Part shown: one piece after another, positions 53,874 to 63,043 of the stretch
Layout of the letters: each line of letters starts with the position of its first letter
Position numbering within the stretch: the stretch's first letter is position 1
Source of the DNA: Nocardia sp. NBC_00403
Lineage (GTDB): Bacteria > Actinomycetota > Actinomycetes > Mycobacteriales > Mycobacteriaceae
Length of the DNA stretch: 64,000 nucleotides
Assembly (NCBI RefSeq): GCF_036046055.1
Contig: NZ_CP107939.1
Location: 620,001-684,000, forward strand
Direction of reading: 5' to 3'
Notes under the pieces: generated by a model
What the model saw: only the letters and a program-made list of their open reading frames with translations
Database searches by the model: none
Told to the model about the DNA's origin: nothing
Program-made: the position numbers and the translations under genes

Positions 53874-54575
53874 ATGGTGCGGATGGGTAGTCGGCTGCGT
53901 GCGGCCGTGGGTTTGTTGCTAGGTCTGGCGGCGCTGGTGTTGGTGCTGTCAGCGTGTACGACCAAAGAGTCCGACTCCGGGGCGCCGACGTCGAGCACGG
54001 TGGCCAAAACGTCGACCACCGGAGCGAAAGCGGTGACGCCGACGAGTGCGGGCGCCGGTGCTGCACAAGGAAATCCGGGCGGATCGCAAGGCGCGGGCGG
54101 ATCGCAAAGCGCGGGCGGATCGCAAGGCGCGGGCGGATCACAGCCAGGAGCCGCGCCCGGCACGGATGACTGCGACCGAACAGTCCAATGTGGCGTCCCC
54201 CCGGTCGGCGGCACCGACAACTGCGACAGCACAGTCGTATGCGGCGCCCCACCGGTCGGCGGCATCGACCACTGCGACAGCACGGTCGTATGCGGCGCCC
54301 CCCCGGTCGGCGGCATCGACCATTGCGACAGCACGGTCGTATGCGGCGAATTACCGAAGTGCACGGACCGGATCAACTATGCGGGCGATCCACGGTCGAA
54401 TGCCGAGATCAACGCCCTGGGTGAGATGAATCTCGGCAAGTGCCCCGACCCGATTCCGCCCACGACCACCACTTCGGCCGCGCCGCAGACGACCGCGACC
54501 ACGTCGGCCGCGCCAACGACCACAGTGACCACTTCGCCTGCTGCCGAGACGACGGTCACCACCACTGCGAAGTAG
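53874..54575 (+). CDS. Repeat-rich lipoprotein
   Basis: A 233-residue lipoprotein: signal peptide (AVGLLLGLAALVLVLSAC) with the lipobox Cys at residue 28. A Thr/Ala/Gly linker with GGSQGA repeats follows, then three near-identical 19-20-residue units near residues 98-160 (CDSTVVCGAPPVGGIDH type, each with a CxxxxxC pair), then a Thr/Ala-rich tail. Repeats are also clear in DNA. It may be a cell-envelope protein with disulfide-linked turns. Promoter and signal are partly duplicated at 50977. ATG 53874 follows a GGAGGAG tract. Confidence 0.8.
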   Translation: MVRMGSRLRAAVGLLLGLAALVLVLSACTTKESDSGAPTSSTVAKTSTTGAKAVTPTSAGAGAAQGNPGGSQGAGGSQSAGGSQGAGGSQPGAAPGTDDCDRTVQCGVPPVGGTDNCDSTVVCGAPPVGGIDHCDSTVVCGAPPVGGIDHCDSTVVCGELPKCTDRINYAGDPRSNAEINALGEMNLGKCPDPIPPTTTTSAAPQTTATTSAAPTTTVTTSPAAETTVTTTAK

Positions 54576-54666
54576 CCGCTGGTACGCCTGCTGTCGCTGG
54601 ACTTCAGCCCAGCGGACGCCCTCAGGCGTCCCGGATGGCGAGGTCGACCGCCACTGAGCTCGATAG

Positions 54667-54709
54667 GCAAGAAGCCGCCTCGGCTGGACGAACCGAGGCG
54701 GCTTCTTGC
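54667..54709. terminator. Bidirectional terminator
   Basis: A perfect 17-bp stem (GCAAGAAGCCGCCTCGG with its exact complement) with a 9-nt loop. The minus strand ends with a T-rich TTCTTGC arm. It lies between convergent genes ending at 54575 and 54754 and should serve both. Confidence 0.92.
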
Positions 54710-54753
54710 GTGAAGGCTGCGATGCACACAGAGTCGATGGCCTGCTGACCCGA

Positions 54754-55413
54754 CTACTGTGGCGGCCAAGGGTTTTGGGGCGGGTAAGGGTTTACCGGCG
54801 GCTGCGCAGACCCGGACGTCGGGTACTGCCACTGGGCGGGGAATTGGGCCGGTAGCGCAGCTGGGGCTCGAGTCGAGTTCGCCGCGAGTACCACGGTGAT
54901 CGTGGCCGCCAACGCGGCGATCGTCGCGGGGATGAGCAGCCATCCCTGGTCCTCGAAGAGAAACGACAGTTCCAACCGGGATACCAACTCGAAGGAAGTG
55001 GTTGTCAGCAGCATGCCCGCACCGACGGTGGCAAGGGCTCGTAAGGCGGGGGTTCGAGCGCCCGCCCCGGTGAGCACGGCGACCGATGCGCCGATCGCGA
55101 CGATGATCATGATCGCGAACAGACCATCGCTCCAGTGGAATCCGTAGGTTTCCGCCAGCCGCCACCCGCCGGTGATGAGGGCGGCCAGCAGAATCAGTAT
55201 CCCGGCCACCCGATCGATACTCGCCGCCGCAGGGCTGTCGGGCCGTGCGTAACCGGGGCCCTGGGCGTACGGGTTGGTCGGCGGGTAGGCGGGGGGCGCG
55301 GCGTACGGGTTGGGCACGCCCATCGCTGGATTGCCTTGGGGTTGTACGGGTTGCGGGTGCGGGGCCGGCTGGGCGTAGCCGCGATACGGGTCGGGCGGGG
55401 GCGGGATGGACAC
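54754..55413 (-). CDS. Proline-rich membrane protein
   Basis: A 219-residue protein. Residues 1-60 are Pro/Tyr/Gln-rich (PPPPDPYRGYAQPAP), four membrane helices follow (about 65-175), and a Pro-rich C-terminus ends NPYPPQNPWPPQ. AAGGAG precedes GTG 55413 at proper spacing. Similar architecture is common in Nocardia membrane proteins of unknown function. It converges with the lipoprotein gene. Confidence 0.7.
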   Translation of the reverse strand: MSIPPPPDPYRGYAQPAPHPQPVQPQGNPAMGVPNPYAAPPAYPPTNPYAQGPGYARPDSPAAASIDRVAGILILLAALITGGWRLAETYGFHWSDGLFAIMIIVAIGASVAVLTGAGARTPALRALATVGAGMLLTTTSFELVSRLELSFLFEDQGWLLIPATIAALAATITVVLAANSTRAPAALPAQFPAQWQYPTSGSAQPPVNPYPPQNPWPPQ

Positions 55414-55508
55414 AGCGGGAACTCCTTGCCTGCCGACACCGATGCGGGGTGATCGACGCATCCCCCCTCGCCACCCTATCGAAACCTGGGGCGGGCGGCC
55501 GCCCAGCC

Positions 55509-55706
55509 ATGGGGTTGCTGAACGAGCAAGGCCGATCGAGGATCGGCCGCACCGCCGCGCTGCGGCCGGTCGCCGATTCCAGCGCTCGCCGACCCGGATC
55601 GGTGCGGCCGCTCGCCGTGTATATGGCGGCGGTACCGGCGGCGTGGACGCACGACGGTCCGGATCGACTACAACGCGTGATCGACGCGGTGCTCGCCACA
55701 CTCTGA
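55509..55706 (+). CDS. Possible small protein of unknown function
   Basis: A 65-residue frame from ATG 55509 (LNEQGRSRIGRTAALRP, then WTHDGPDRLQRVIDAVL). The composition is coding-like, but there is no clear ribosome binding site or family. It lies between two minus-strand genes. It may be a remnant. Confidence 0.3.
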   Translation: MGLLNEQGRSRIGRTAALRPVADSSARRPGSVRPLAVYMAAVPAAWTHDGPDRLQRVIDAVLATL

Positions 55707-55733
55707 GCCCGCACTCACCGGCCTGATCCGGCG

Positions 55734-57359
55734 CTATCTTGCGCCCAGATTTGTATCCACAGTCGAAGAATCGGCGCGGGACATGGAGCTACTGCTCCGA
55801 GCGACGAATGCCGTTGTCGCGAGAGCGAGCACGAGCAACCCCGCGCAGACATAGCTCGAAACGGCGAAACCACTCGACATCGCCTCGCGCGCGGCTTCGG
55901 CAACGCCGGTGGTCGCCGGTTGGGCCGCGAGTGCGGGGATCGCTGATCCCGCACTCTCGGTCACGGCCGCGCTGAGCTGATCGGCATCCCGGCCCGACGA
56001 CCCGGCATCGGCGAGGCGGTCGCGCAGGCCCGATCCGAACGTTCCGAGGAACAGTGTGGTCAGCACGGCGATACCAAGTGCTGAACCCAGTTCCCGTGCC
56101 GCGCTCTGAATTCCGGAACCCTGACCGGAGAACTCGCCTGGCACGTCGGCGAGCACCACATTGGTGACCTGCGCCGTCGCGAATCCGACACCGACGCCGT
56201 AGACGAACAGCGCGACAGCAATCGACCACCAGCTGCTGTCGGCGGCGGCCCACCACCCGAGCAGCACCAGCCCGGCGGCCTCGAGCAGCAGGCCGATCCG
56301 CACCTGCCCCAGCGCCGAAATCGCGTTCGTCATAGAGAAACTCGCGCCGCTCGCACAGAAACTGCCCACGGCGAGCGGCACCAGCGCGAGGCCCGCTTGC
56401 AGAGCGCTGTAGTTCAGCGTGAACTGCAACCACAACGGCAGCACGGCGATGATGCCGAACTCGCCGAGCCCGACGATCAGCGTCACCACATTGCCCCTGC
56501 GGAACGAGCCGATCGCGAAAAGACCCGTGTGCATGAGCGGTTCGGAGCCCGCGCGAGCAAGCGCCACCTGCCTACGCCAGAACACGAACATCGCGAGCGC
56601 CGCGGCGACAAAGGCGACGAGAACGGGCGAAGGACCTGTGCGCCAGACAAATCCGCCGATGGTGAGCGGTTCGGTGACGACAAGCCAGCCATGGGCTCGG
56701 CCCTCGATCAGCGCGAAGGCGAGCAGGCCGAGTCCGATGGCCGAGAGCGCCGCGCCGGGCCAATCGACTCGACCGCGCATGCGTTGCGACGCAGGCAGAT
56801 ACACCACGACGCCCGCCATGATCAGCACCACCACCGGGATATTGACGCCGAACGCCCAACGCCAGGAGAAGTCCGCGAGCCAGCCGCCGAGCAGCGGGCC
56901 GACCGCGGCCGCCGCGCCGATGGTGGATCCCCAGATCGCGAAGGCCTGGCCGCGCGCTGCCCCGGTGAACGTCGCGTTCACCAGGGCCAGTGAGGTCGGC
57001 AGGATCATGGCTCCGCCGACGCCCTGGAGGAACCGCGCCAGGATGAGCAGCTCACCATTCGGCGCAGCGGCGGCGAACAGGCTGGTCACACCGAATATGA
57101 GCAGGCCGATGAGGAAGAGCTTTCGGGCACCGTACAGATCGGCAAGTCGTCCGGTGAGCAATAGCAGGGCGGCGAAGACGATCGCGTAGGACTCCTGGAT
57201 CCACTGGGCCTCGATCGAGGTGATCGAGAGGTCTTCGATGATCGGGGCGAGGATCACGTTCACGATCGTGAGGTCGACGACGATCAGGGCGACGCCGAGC
57301 GATACGGCGATCAGGCCCAACCACAGGCGCAGCGGAGGGGTGACGGTTTCGGCGGGCAA
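55734..57359 (-). CDS. MFS drug efflux transporter, DHA2 (EmrB/QacA) type
   Basis: A 541-residue MFS protein with about 14 helices. Motif A (GRLADLYGARKLF) follows helix 2; motif C (GSTIGAAAAVGPLLGGWLAD) is in helix 5; helix 1 has the DHA2 motif D1 (VVDLTIVNVILAPI). It should export toxic compounds with protons. TTG 57359 follows GGAG at 6 nt. The divergent MarR gene and the palindrome at 57375-57399 form a regulatory unit. The C-terminal loop carries a Ser/Asp-rich tail. Confidence 0.9.
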   Translation of the reverse strand: MPAETVTPPLRLWLGLIAVSLGVALIVVDLTIVNVILAPIIEDLSITSIEAQWIQESYAIVFAALLLLTGRLADLYGARKLFLIGLLIFGVTSLFAAAAPNGELLILARFLQGVGGAMILPTSLALVNATFTGAARGQAFAIWGSTIGAAAAVGPLLGGWLADFSWRWAFGVNIPVVVLIMAGVVVYLPASQRMRGRVDWPGAALSAIGLGLLAFALIEGRAHGWLVVTEPLTIGGFVWRTGPSPVLVAFVAAALAMFVFWRRQVALARAGSEPLMHTGLFAIGSFRRGNVVTLIVGLGEFGIIAVLPLWLQFTLNYSALQAGLALVPLAVGSFCASGASFSMTNAISALGQVRIGLLLEAAGLVLLGWWAAADSSWWSIAVALFVYGVGVGFATAQVTNVVLADVPGEFSGQGSGIQSAARELGSALGIAVLTTLFLGTFGSGLRDRLADAGSSGRDADQLSAAVTESAGSAIPALAAQPATTGVAEAAREAMSSGFAVSSYVCAGLLVLALATTAFVARSSSSMSRADSSTVDTNLGAR

Positions 57360-57374
57360 TTTATCTCCATCATG

Positions 57375-57399
57375 AAGTAACTTTATGATGAAGTTACTT
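57375..57399. promoter_or_regulatory. MarR operator between MFS and marR genes
   Basis: A perfect palindrome: AAGTAACTT, 7-nt spacer, AAGTTACTT. It lies between the divergent starts at 57359 and 57451. It is the probable binding site of the MarR protein and is markedly A/T-rich for this genome. Confidence 0.8.
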
Positions 57400-57450
57400 T
57401 CGGCGAGGGTAGGTTGTCAATCCAGGACCGGAAGAAACGGAGGTAGGCGC

Positions 57451-57930
57451 ATGGGGCAGACGTCCGGCGATATTGCGTCGCAACGGCAACGGCTCGCGGA
57501 AGGGCTGATGGCCTATGGCGCGAGCTTCACCGAACTGGGCCGCCGCTTCGCCGAAGCCCTCGGCGTGCACACCACCGACGCCTTCGCGCTCATGGACATC
57601 GCCGTCGCCGAAGAGGCCGGCACACCCCTGTCGCCCGCACTGCTGGGCAAGCGCATCGCATTGTCCTCGGGAGCGATGACCGCCCTACTGAATCGGCTCG
57701 AACAGGCCGGCTACGTCATCCGCAGCCGCGAGCACACCGACCGACGGATTGTCACGCTGCGCTGCAGCCCACAGGCCAGGCAGCACGCCGACCAATTCTT
57801 CGGGCCCGTGAACGCCGAGCAGGACGCCATCCTGGCCGCGTACCCACCCGAACTCCTCGAGCAGTTCGATACGGTCCTCGCCGCGCTGCGCGGCACGATG
57901 GACCTCCAGCTCGCGCCGCCGGAATCGTAG
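57451..57930 (+). CDS. MarR-family regulator
   Basis: A 159-residue winged-helix regulator: LGKRIALSSGAMTALLNRLEQAGYVIR is the recognition region (seen in SSGAMTALLNRLEQAG) and the wing is REHTDRRIVTLR. GGAGG precedes ATG 57451. It should repress the divergent DHA2 transporter gene through the palindrome. Ligand unknown. Confidence 0.9.
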   Translation: MGQTSGDIASQRQRLAEGLMAYGASFTELGRRFAEALGVHTTDAFALMDIAVAEEAGTPLSPALLGKRIALSSGAMTALLNRLEQAGYVIRSREHTDRRIVTLRCSPQARQHADQFFGPVNAEQDAILAAYPPELLEQFDTVLAALRGTMDLQLAPPES

Positions 57931-58104
57931 GGCCTCACCCAGTCCCGAGACCACACCGGCGTTACCATTGACGCGTTCGACACAAGTCTGGAATTCCTAC
58001 AGCGGGTGCTACCGACACACTGACGAAACCTGCTGGAATGGAACAGCGTTGGCCTTCTCGCCCGTGGGGCTATCGGCGCGACCACATTCGGGCACGCTAT
58101 CCCC

Positions 58105-58893
58105 GTGGCTTCCTATACTCAGCGCTACATCGGCGGCGATCATGAGGCTGTATGGGCAGAACTCGGGCACCTCGGACCGATCCCTGACGCCCTGATCGAG
58201 GACTGCGCAGCTGTGGCGCGGGAAACGATGCAACGGGTCGCCGGACACGTTGCCCGGCTTGCGGAGCAACTCACCGAACTCGGATTCGATTCAACGGAGA
58301 CGCTTCTGACACCGCCCACCGCCACCGACCATGCAGAGCTCGACTTGCTTGCCAGCGAGATCCGCACAGTGCCAGTGGCCTTGGATGCCTGCCTCCGATA
58401 CGTCGGTGGAGTGTGGTTCGTGGGTGACTGCCCGGCTTTGGATGTGGAGCCGGACGGCCTCCCTTCGAACGAGATGCAGTGGTGCGAACCCAATGGCCCG
58501 GACACTGGCTACTTCAGGTACCCCGACCCGAATCCTGTCCTACACGGGTACGCGGACCCTCTGGTTCTTCCGGACGTCGCCTACCTGCGTTATGCGTGGG
58601 ACGCGTACCGCGAGCAGCTCTCAGAAAGTCCTGCACTCACCTTGGAGGGGTTCGATTTCGACTTCGCACCGGACGAGCACCACAAGGCAAACGTCAGCGG
58701 ATCCACCCACAACATCAGGTTGACTCAGCTGGTCGCGGACCCGGTCATCCATGGAGTCCACGGACGACCCAACGTTACGCTGGTCGACTACTTGCGACTG
58801 TCCATTTCCTGGGGCGGCATGCCGGGCTGGTCATTCGACCCCGAATTCGCACCCGCCGCCCTCGCCGAGCTCAGGAGAAGCCCTGACTTCTGA
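58105..58893 (+). CDS. Hypothetical protein
   Basis: A 262-residue soluble protein starting at GTG 58105. It shows a helical N-terminal half (DALIEDCAAVARETMQRVAG) and a later region with aromatic patches (YVGGVWFVGDC, DVAYLRYAWDAYREQL). No signal peptide or known domain was recognised. It appears unlinked to its neighbours. Confidence 0.6.
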   Translation: MASYTQRYIGGDHEAVWAELGHLGPIPDALIEDCAAVARETMQRVAGHVARLAEQLTELGFDSTETLLTPPTATDHAELDLLASEIRTVPVALDACLRYVGGVWFVGDCPALDVEPDGLPSNEMQWCEPNGPDTGYFRYPDPNPVLHGYADPLVLPDVAYLRYAWDAYREQLSESPALTLEGFDFDFAPDEHHKANVSGSTHNIRLTQLVADPVIHGVHGRPNVTLVDYLRLSISWGGMPGWSFDPEFAPAALAELRRSPDF

Positions 58894-59148
58894 GCAACTA
58901 CCGAACCGATCACCCCCTACGGGCATACCAATTCGCCCACACCCGCGCATCCAATAGCCAGTTTCGGATTGGCAGGTTCGTCGGAGCGTCACGCGGTGGC
59001 CGATGTAAGTGCGGACCATAGCTGATGTCGGTAGCGACGAGCGGCACGGCTTTCGTTGCCCGCAGCAGGTGCTTGCTCGGCGATCTCCACTCCACGAGGA
59101 TGGCGGGCGGCGGTGCGGCCGATCGAACCGCCGAGAGGAGTGGTCGTG

Positions 59149-60792
59149 GTGGCGAAGACGCGGTCGTGGTGGGGTTGGGGGAATGTCGAGGATGCGGTCG
59201 TCGGCGCGGAGCGGGAGGCGCTGACGAAGCGGGTCGCGGCGATCCTGCCCGGGACCGATCTCACCGTGCACGAGCCGCCCTCGGTCGAATCGCTGGAGCT
59301 GCCCGAACCTCGCGTCGCAGTGCCCGATTCGCTCGCCGGGCTCGCCTCGACAGACCAGGCCGACCGCGCGGCGCACGCACACGGGCAGGCGTTTCGTGAT
59401 GTGGTGCGCAATCTGATGGGCGATGTGCAGAACCCGCCCGATGTGGTGGTTCGACCACGCAATGAGGCCGATATCGTCGACGTGCTCGACTGGGCGTCGC
59501 GGGCGAATGTCGCGGTCATCCCCTTCGGCGGCGGTACTTCTGTGGTAGGCGGGGTGGAGCCGAGGATCCGCGACTCCGCCGGTGACCACGGCCGGACCGT
59601 CGGAACGAACGGCGATCACGAGTTCGCCGGTGCGATCAGCCTCGACCTCGCCGCACTCGATCAGGTACTCGAGATCGATCGCACCAGCCGGGCCGCGCGG
59701 ATCCAGGCGGGGGTCTTCGGTCCGGCGTTGGAGGATCAGCTACGCGGCGCGGATCTGACGCTGCGACACTTTCCGCAGTCCTTCGAGTTCTCGACACTCG
59801 GCGGCTGGCTGGCCACCAGGGCCGGTGGACATTTCGCGACCCTCTACACCCACATCGACGACCTGACCGAGTCGATGCGGGTGGTGACGCCGTCGGGCAT
59901 CAGCGAATCGCGGCGGCTGCCGGGCTCGGGTGCGGGCCCGTCCCCCGATCGGATGTTCCTCGGATCCGAAGGCTCGCTCGGCGTAATCACCGAGGCATGG
60001 ATGCGCCTGCAAGACCGGCCGCGGTGGCGTGCAACGGCTTCCGTGCACTTCGACGACTACGGCGCCGCGGTCGCCGCCACCCGCGCGATCGCCCAGTCTG
60101 GTCTGTATCCCACCAATTGCCGGTTGCTCGACCCGGCCGAAGCATTCCTCAACGCGGGCGCGGCGACCAGCGGCGGAGTACTGGTGCTCGGCTTCGAATC
60201 CGCCGATCACCCCACGCGAACCTGGATGGAACGCGCGCTGGAACTGGTCGCCGACCACGGCGGCACGCTCCCCGAGCCCGCGCGCTACACCGAGTCGACG
60301 GGCCATCAGGACGGGGCGGGCGCGGCGGACACCTGGCGCTCGTCGTTCCTGCGGATGCCCTACCAGCGCGACGCGCTCGCCGCCCAGTCGATGATCACCG
60401 AAACCTTCGAAACCGCCTGTACCTGGGACAAATTCGACAACCTGAAGACAACGGTGACCGAGGCAGCCAACGAAGCCATCCGATCCGTCGGCGCGACCGG
60501 CGTGGTGACCTGCCGCTTCACCCACGTATACCCGGACGGTCCCGCGCCGTATTTCGGCATCTACGCCGCAGGACGCTGGGGCAGCACTCTCACCCAATGG
60601 GATGACATCAAATCCGCTGTCTCCGAAGCACTCTCAGCCGCAGGCGGCACCATCACCCATCACCACGCGGTCGGCCGCGATCACCGCCCCTGGTACGACC
60701 GGCAACGCCCCGACCCGTTCGCGCATGCCTTGCGGGCAGCAAAGTCCGCGCTGGACCCCGCAGGCATCCTCAACCCAGGCGTGCTGATCTGA
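59149..60792 (+). CDS. FAD-binding oxidase, alkyldihydroxyacetonephosphate synthase-like
   Basis: A 547-residue flavoprotein of the VAO family. The FAD PP-loop is VIPFGGGTSVVGG near residue 125; the FAD domain continues with DQVLEIDRTSRAARIQAG. The AGPS-type C-terminal region has the triple His HHHAVGRDH near 505 and ends ALDPAGILNPGVLI. Eukaryotic and mycobacterial AgpS enzymes make ether lipids or oxidise hydroxy acids; the substrate here is uncertain. AGAGGAG lies before tandem GTGs (59146/59149). It is convergent with a desaturase gene. Confidence 0.88.
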   Translation: MAKTRSWWGWGNVEDAVVGAEREALTKRVAAILPGTDLTVHEPPSVESLELPEPRVAVPDSLAGLASTDQADRAAHAHGQAFRDVVRNLMGDVQNPPDVVVRPRNEADIVDVLDWASRANVAVIPFGGGTSVVGGVEPRIRDSAGDHGRTVGTNGDHEFAGAISLDLAALDQVLEIDRTSRAARIQAGVFGPALEDQLRGADLTLRHFPQSFEFSTLGGWLATRAGGHFATLYTHIDDLTESMRVVTPSGISESRRLPGSGAGPSPDRMFLGSEGSLGVITEAWMRLQDRPRWRATASVHFDDYGAAVAATRAIAQSGLYPTNCRLLDPAEAFLNAGAATSGGVLVLGFESADHPTRTWMERALELVADHGGTLPEPARYTESTGHQDGAGAADTWRSSFLRMPYQRDALAAQSMITETFETACTWDKFDNLKTTVTEAANEAIRSVGATGVVTCRFTHVYPDGPAPYFGIYAAGRWGSTLTQWDDIKSAVSEALSAAGGTITHHHAVGRDHRPWYDRQRPDPFAHALRAAKSALDPAGILNPGVLI

Positions 60793-60942
60793 CACATCAC
60801 CGAGCGCGCAGGTCGAACGACCACCCAATTCCGCTACCTTCCAAGGGCTTACCGGGCAGCGCCCGGCACGTCGGGTGACCTGCACCGGGCCGGACGTCAC
60901 AGTCGTCCGACTGTTCGCGTGTGACTGTGACATCCTGGATGC

Positions 60943-61884
60943 CTACCCGACCCGCGCCGCCTCGCGGGCGAGGATGCGGGCGCGTTGTTCTTCGAACCGG
61001 ATGACGTCGCGAGCGAGTTTTTCGAGGTATTCGCCGAGTTCTTCGCGGCTGCGTTCGCCGCGTGCGGTGAAGTCGGTGCGCTCGAGGACGTTCCATATTT
61101 TCAGGACCGGTAGCACGACCTCGTCCTGATGCTGGCGCAGGTCGTAGATCCCGTGCTTGACCATCAACACGCCATTGCGACGCCAGTTCGGCATGCCGGC
61201 GCCGGGCATAACGAACGTCTTCACGATCTTGGTCACCGATTCCATCGTCTGATCAGGTGCGATGTCGAACGCGGCACCGGTGATGTTGCGGTAGAACATC
61301 ATGTGCAGATTCTCGTCGGCGGCAATGCGTTGCAGCATCCGTTCGGCGATCGGATCGTCGCAGACTCGTCCGGTGCTGCGGTGGCTGACCCGGGTGGCCA
61401 ACTCCTGGAAAGTTACATACGCGACCTGATCGAGCACACCGCGGAAGTCCTCCGGCGCGTGTACACCGCGGGTCAAATGCACCATCCGGTCGTTCTCCAA
61501 GGCGACGGGATCGACTGCGCGGGTGCACACGAGGTAGTCACGTATGGCGATGGCATGGCGGTTTTCCTCGGCGGTCCAGCGGCCGACCCAGGTACCCCAC
61601 GCACCGCTGCGAGCGAAGTTCTCAGCGATCACACGGTGGTAGGAAGGCAAGTTGTCCTCGGTGAGCAGATTCGTGATCATCGCGACTTTGGCGACCTCCG
61701 AAAGCCGTGACTGCTCGGGATCCCAATCGTCACCACCCATTGCTGCGAAGTTGCGACCCTCGTCCCAGGGAACAAAATCATGCGGATGCCAGTCCTTGGC
61801 GGTGGCCAAATGCCGGTCGACATTGGCCGCGACAGCCGGCTCCAGCTCCGTCAGAAGTTCAAGTTGCGTCAAATCCTTTGCCAT
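60943..61884 (-). CDS. Acyl-ACP desaturase (DesA-type diiron)
   Basis: A 313-residue soluble diiron desaturase resembling mycobacterial DesA1/DesA2. The iron ligand motifs are visible: TEDNLPSYH near residue 76, TAEENRH at 105-110, and DENLHMMFY near 205. These enzymes put double bonds into acyl-ACP and are linked to mycolate or fatty acid unsaturation. GAAAGG precedes ATG 61884. The frame is open to 61968 but the family start matches MAKDLTQLELL. Confidence 0.88.
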   Translation of the reverse strand: MAKDLTQLELLTELEPAVAANVDRHLATAKDWHPHDFVPWDEGRNFAAMGGDDWDPEQSRLSEVAKVAMITNLLTEDNLPSYHRVIAENFARSGAWGTWVGRWTAEENRHAIAIRDYLVCTRAVDPVALENDRMVHLTRGVHAPEDFRGVLDQVAYVTFQELATRVSHRSTGRVCDDPIAERMLQRIAADENLHMMFYRNITGAAFDIAPDQTMESVTKIVKTFVMPGAGMPNWRRNGVLMVKHGIYDLRQHQDEVVLPVLKIWNVLERTDFTARGERSREELGEYLEKLARDVIRFEEQRARILAREAARVG

Positions 61885-62398
61885 GCAGCGCCTTTCGATT
61901 CGGTGGAAATGACCACGGAACGTACCGCTGTTCACGCATAACTGACTCTGCGGCGTCGCCGCACCCAAACCCTAGACGTCGCGATCAGTTTGCTGCGCAT
62001 CAGGTCCGGCCCCATTTGATCGAGTGGCCGACCGAAGGGAGCGCCCTGACTCGGCATCAAACATCCACTCGTGCCACGATCCGCATCTCGTCGCCTCGGG
62101 TAGTGCGGTGGCTCGATTTGGTGCGCAAGGGCGACGCAAGCGCCCGCTGCAATGGCCGATGACATGACTGCACATCTCGCCCGCCGAGGGCAAGGCGTTT
62201 CTGGTGACCAGCGCGGGTATCGGAGACTTCGCCACCGAGCGGCCGGCCGCCATACAGTTCGGCCCGACGTGCCGCGTCACCACGGTCTTCGATCTGTTGC
62301 CGGCGCAGTACGACGTCGGCCGGGACGAACTGCCCTTTGGCGAACCCGTCGCCAGGCGTTCCCCGCAGCTCATAGTCGAACGCCCGCCCCACACAGGT
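61885..62398. other. Intergenic region, no supportable gene
   Basis: About 510 nt between the desaturase start and a MarR stop. Open frames on both strands lack homology and start sites. A plus-strand patch (about 62180-62340, reading AIQFGPTCRVTTVFD near its middle) has a coding-like base pattern and may be debris of an oxidoreductase-like gene. Confidence 0.4.
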
Positions 62399-62932
62399 TT
62401 ACAGTCGGGGTGCGTTCTCCACAGCTGGACCCGGGTGGGCGAGTTGATCGCCGTGGGCCGGCCTGAGACCAGGATGAACTCCGGGCTGGAGGCCGTTCGC
62501 CACCGAAGTCTGCTGCAGGAGCTCGGTCAGCGTCGCGCGCTGGGCGGGGTCGAGTGCGCCCAGGATTTCGGCGTCCAGCGCGGCGACGATCCGCTCGGCC
62601 TGTGCGATCACCTTGCGTCCGGCGGGCTGTAGGTACACCGCGTGCGCCCGGCGGTCGGTCGGGTGCTTGCGCCGCTCGACGAGGCCACGCTTCTCCAACT
62701 CGTCGACCAGGCCGACCATCACGTTGCGGTGAATGCGCAGCACCTCGCACAGCTGTTGCTGCGACTGGCCGTCATTCGCACTGAGCATGCGCAGCATGCC
62801 GGAGTGCCGCGGGCTGATGCCGAGGGGGGCCAGGAGTTCGGTGTACCGGTTGGTGACATGGAATCCGAGCTGTCCGAGCAGGAAGGCAGGGTGCTCGGAC
62901 ATCGGCACGAGGATCGGATCGGCGTCAGTCAC
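62399..62932 (-). CDS. MarR-family regulator, second
   Basis: A 177-residue MarR-type regulator: recognition region QQLCEVLRIHRNVMVGLVDELEKRG (seen in LRIHRNVMVGLVDELEKR) and wing RRKHPTDRRAHAVYL. The C-terminal tail after residue 150 (LRPAHGDQLAHPGPAVENAP) is unusual and looks disordered. GTG 62932 gives the longest form; ATG 62902 is also plausible. It is divergent from the MFS gene at 63044 and should regulate it. Confidence 0.87.
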   Translation of the reverse strand: MTDADPILVPMSEHPAFLLGQLGFHVTNRYTELLAPLGISPRHSGMLRMLSANDGQSQQQLCEVLRIHRNVMVGLVDELEKRGLVERRKHPTDRRAHAVYLQPAGRKVIAQAERIVAALDAEILGALDPAQRATLTELLQQTSVANGLQPGVHPGLRPAHGDQLAHPGPAVENAPRL

Positions 62933-62980
62933 CTACCAAGCATAAACGGCAATTAAGGCACTCAGGTTGATTGCCCTCTT

Positions 62981-63001
62981 GATTGATAATCACTTCAAGT
63001 G
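62981..63001. promoter_or_regulatory. Candidate MarR operator
   Basis: Two overlapping small palindromes in the divergent gap: GATTGATAATC (62981-62991) and CACTTCAAGTG (62991-63001). The region is A/T-rich relative to the flanks. Binding by the MarR protein is inferred. Confidence 0.5.
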
Positions 63002-63043
63002 CATAGTTTGAGGAGCGCACCCGAACCGAAGAAGAGAGCTCCC

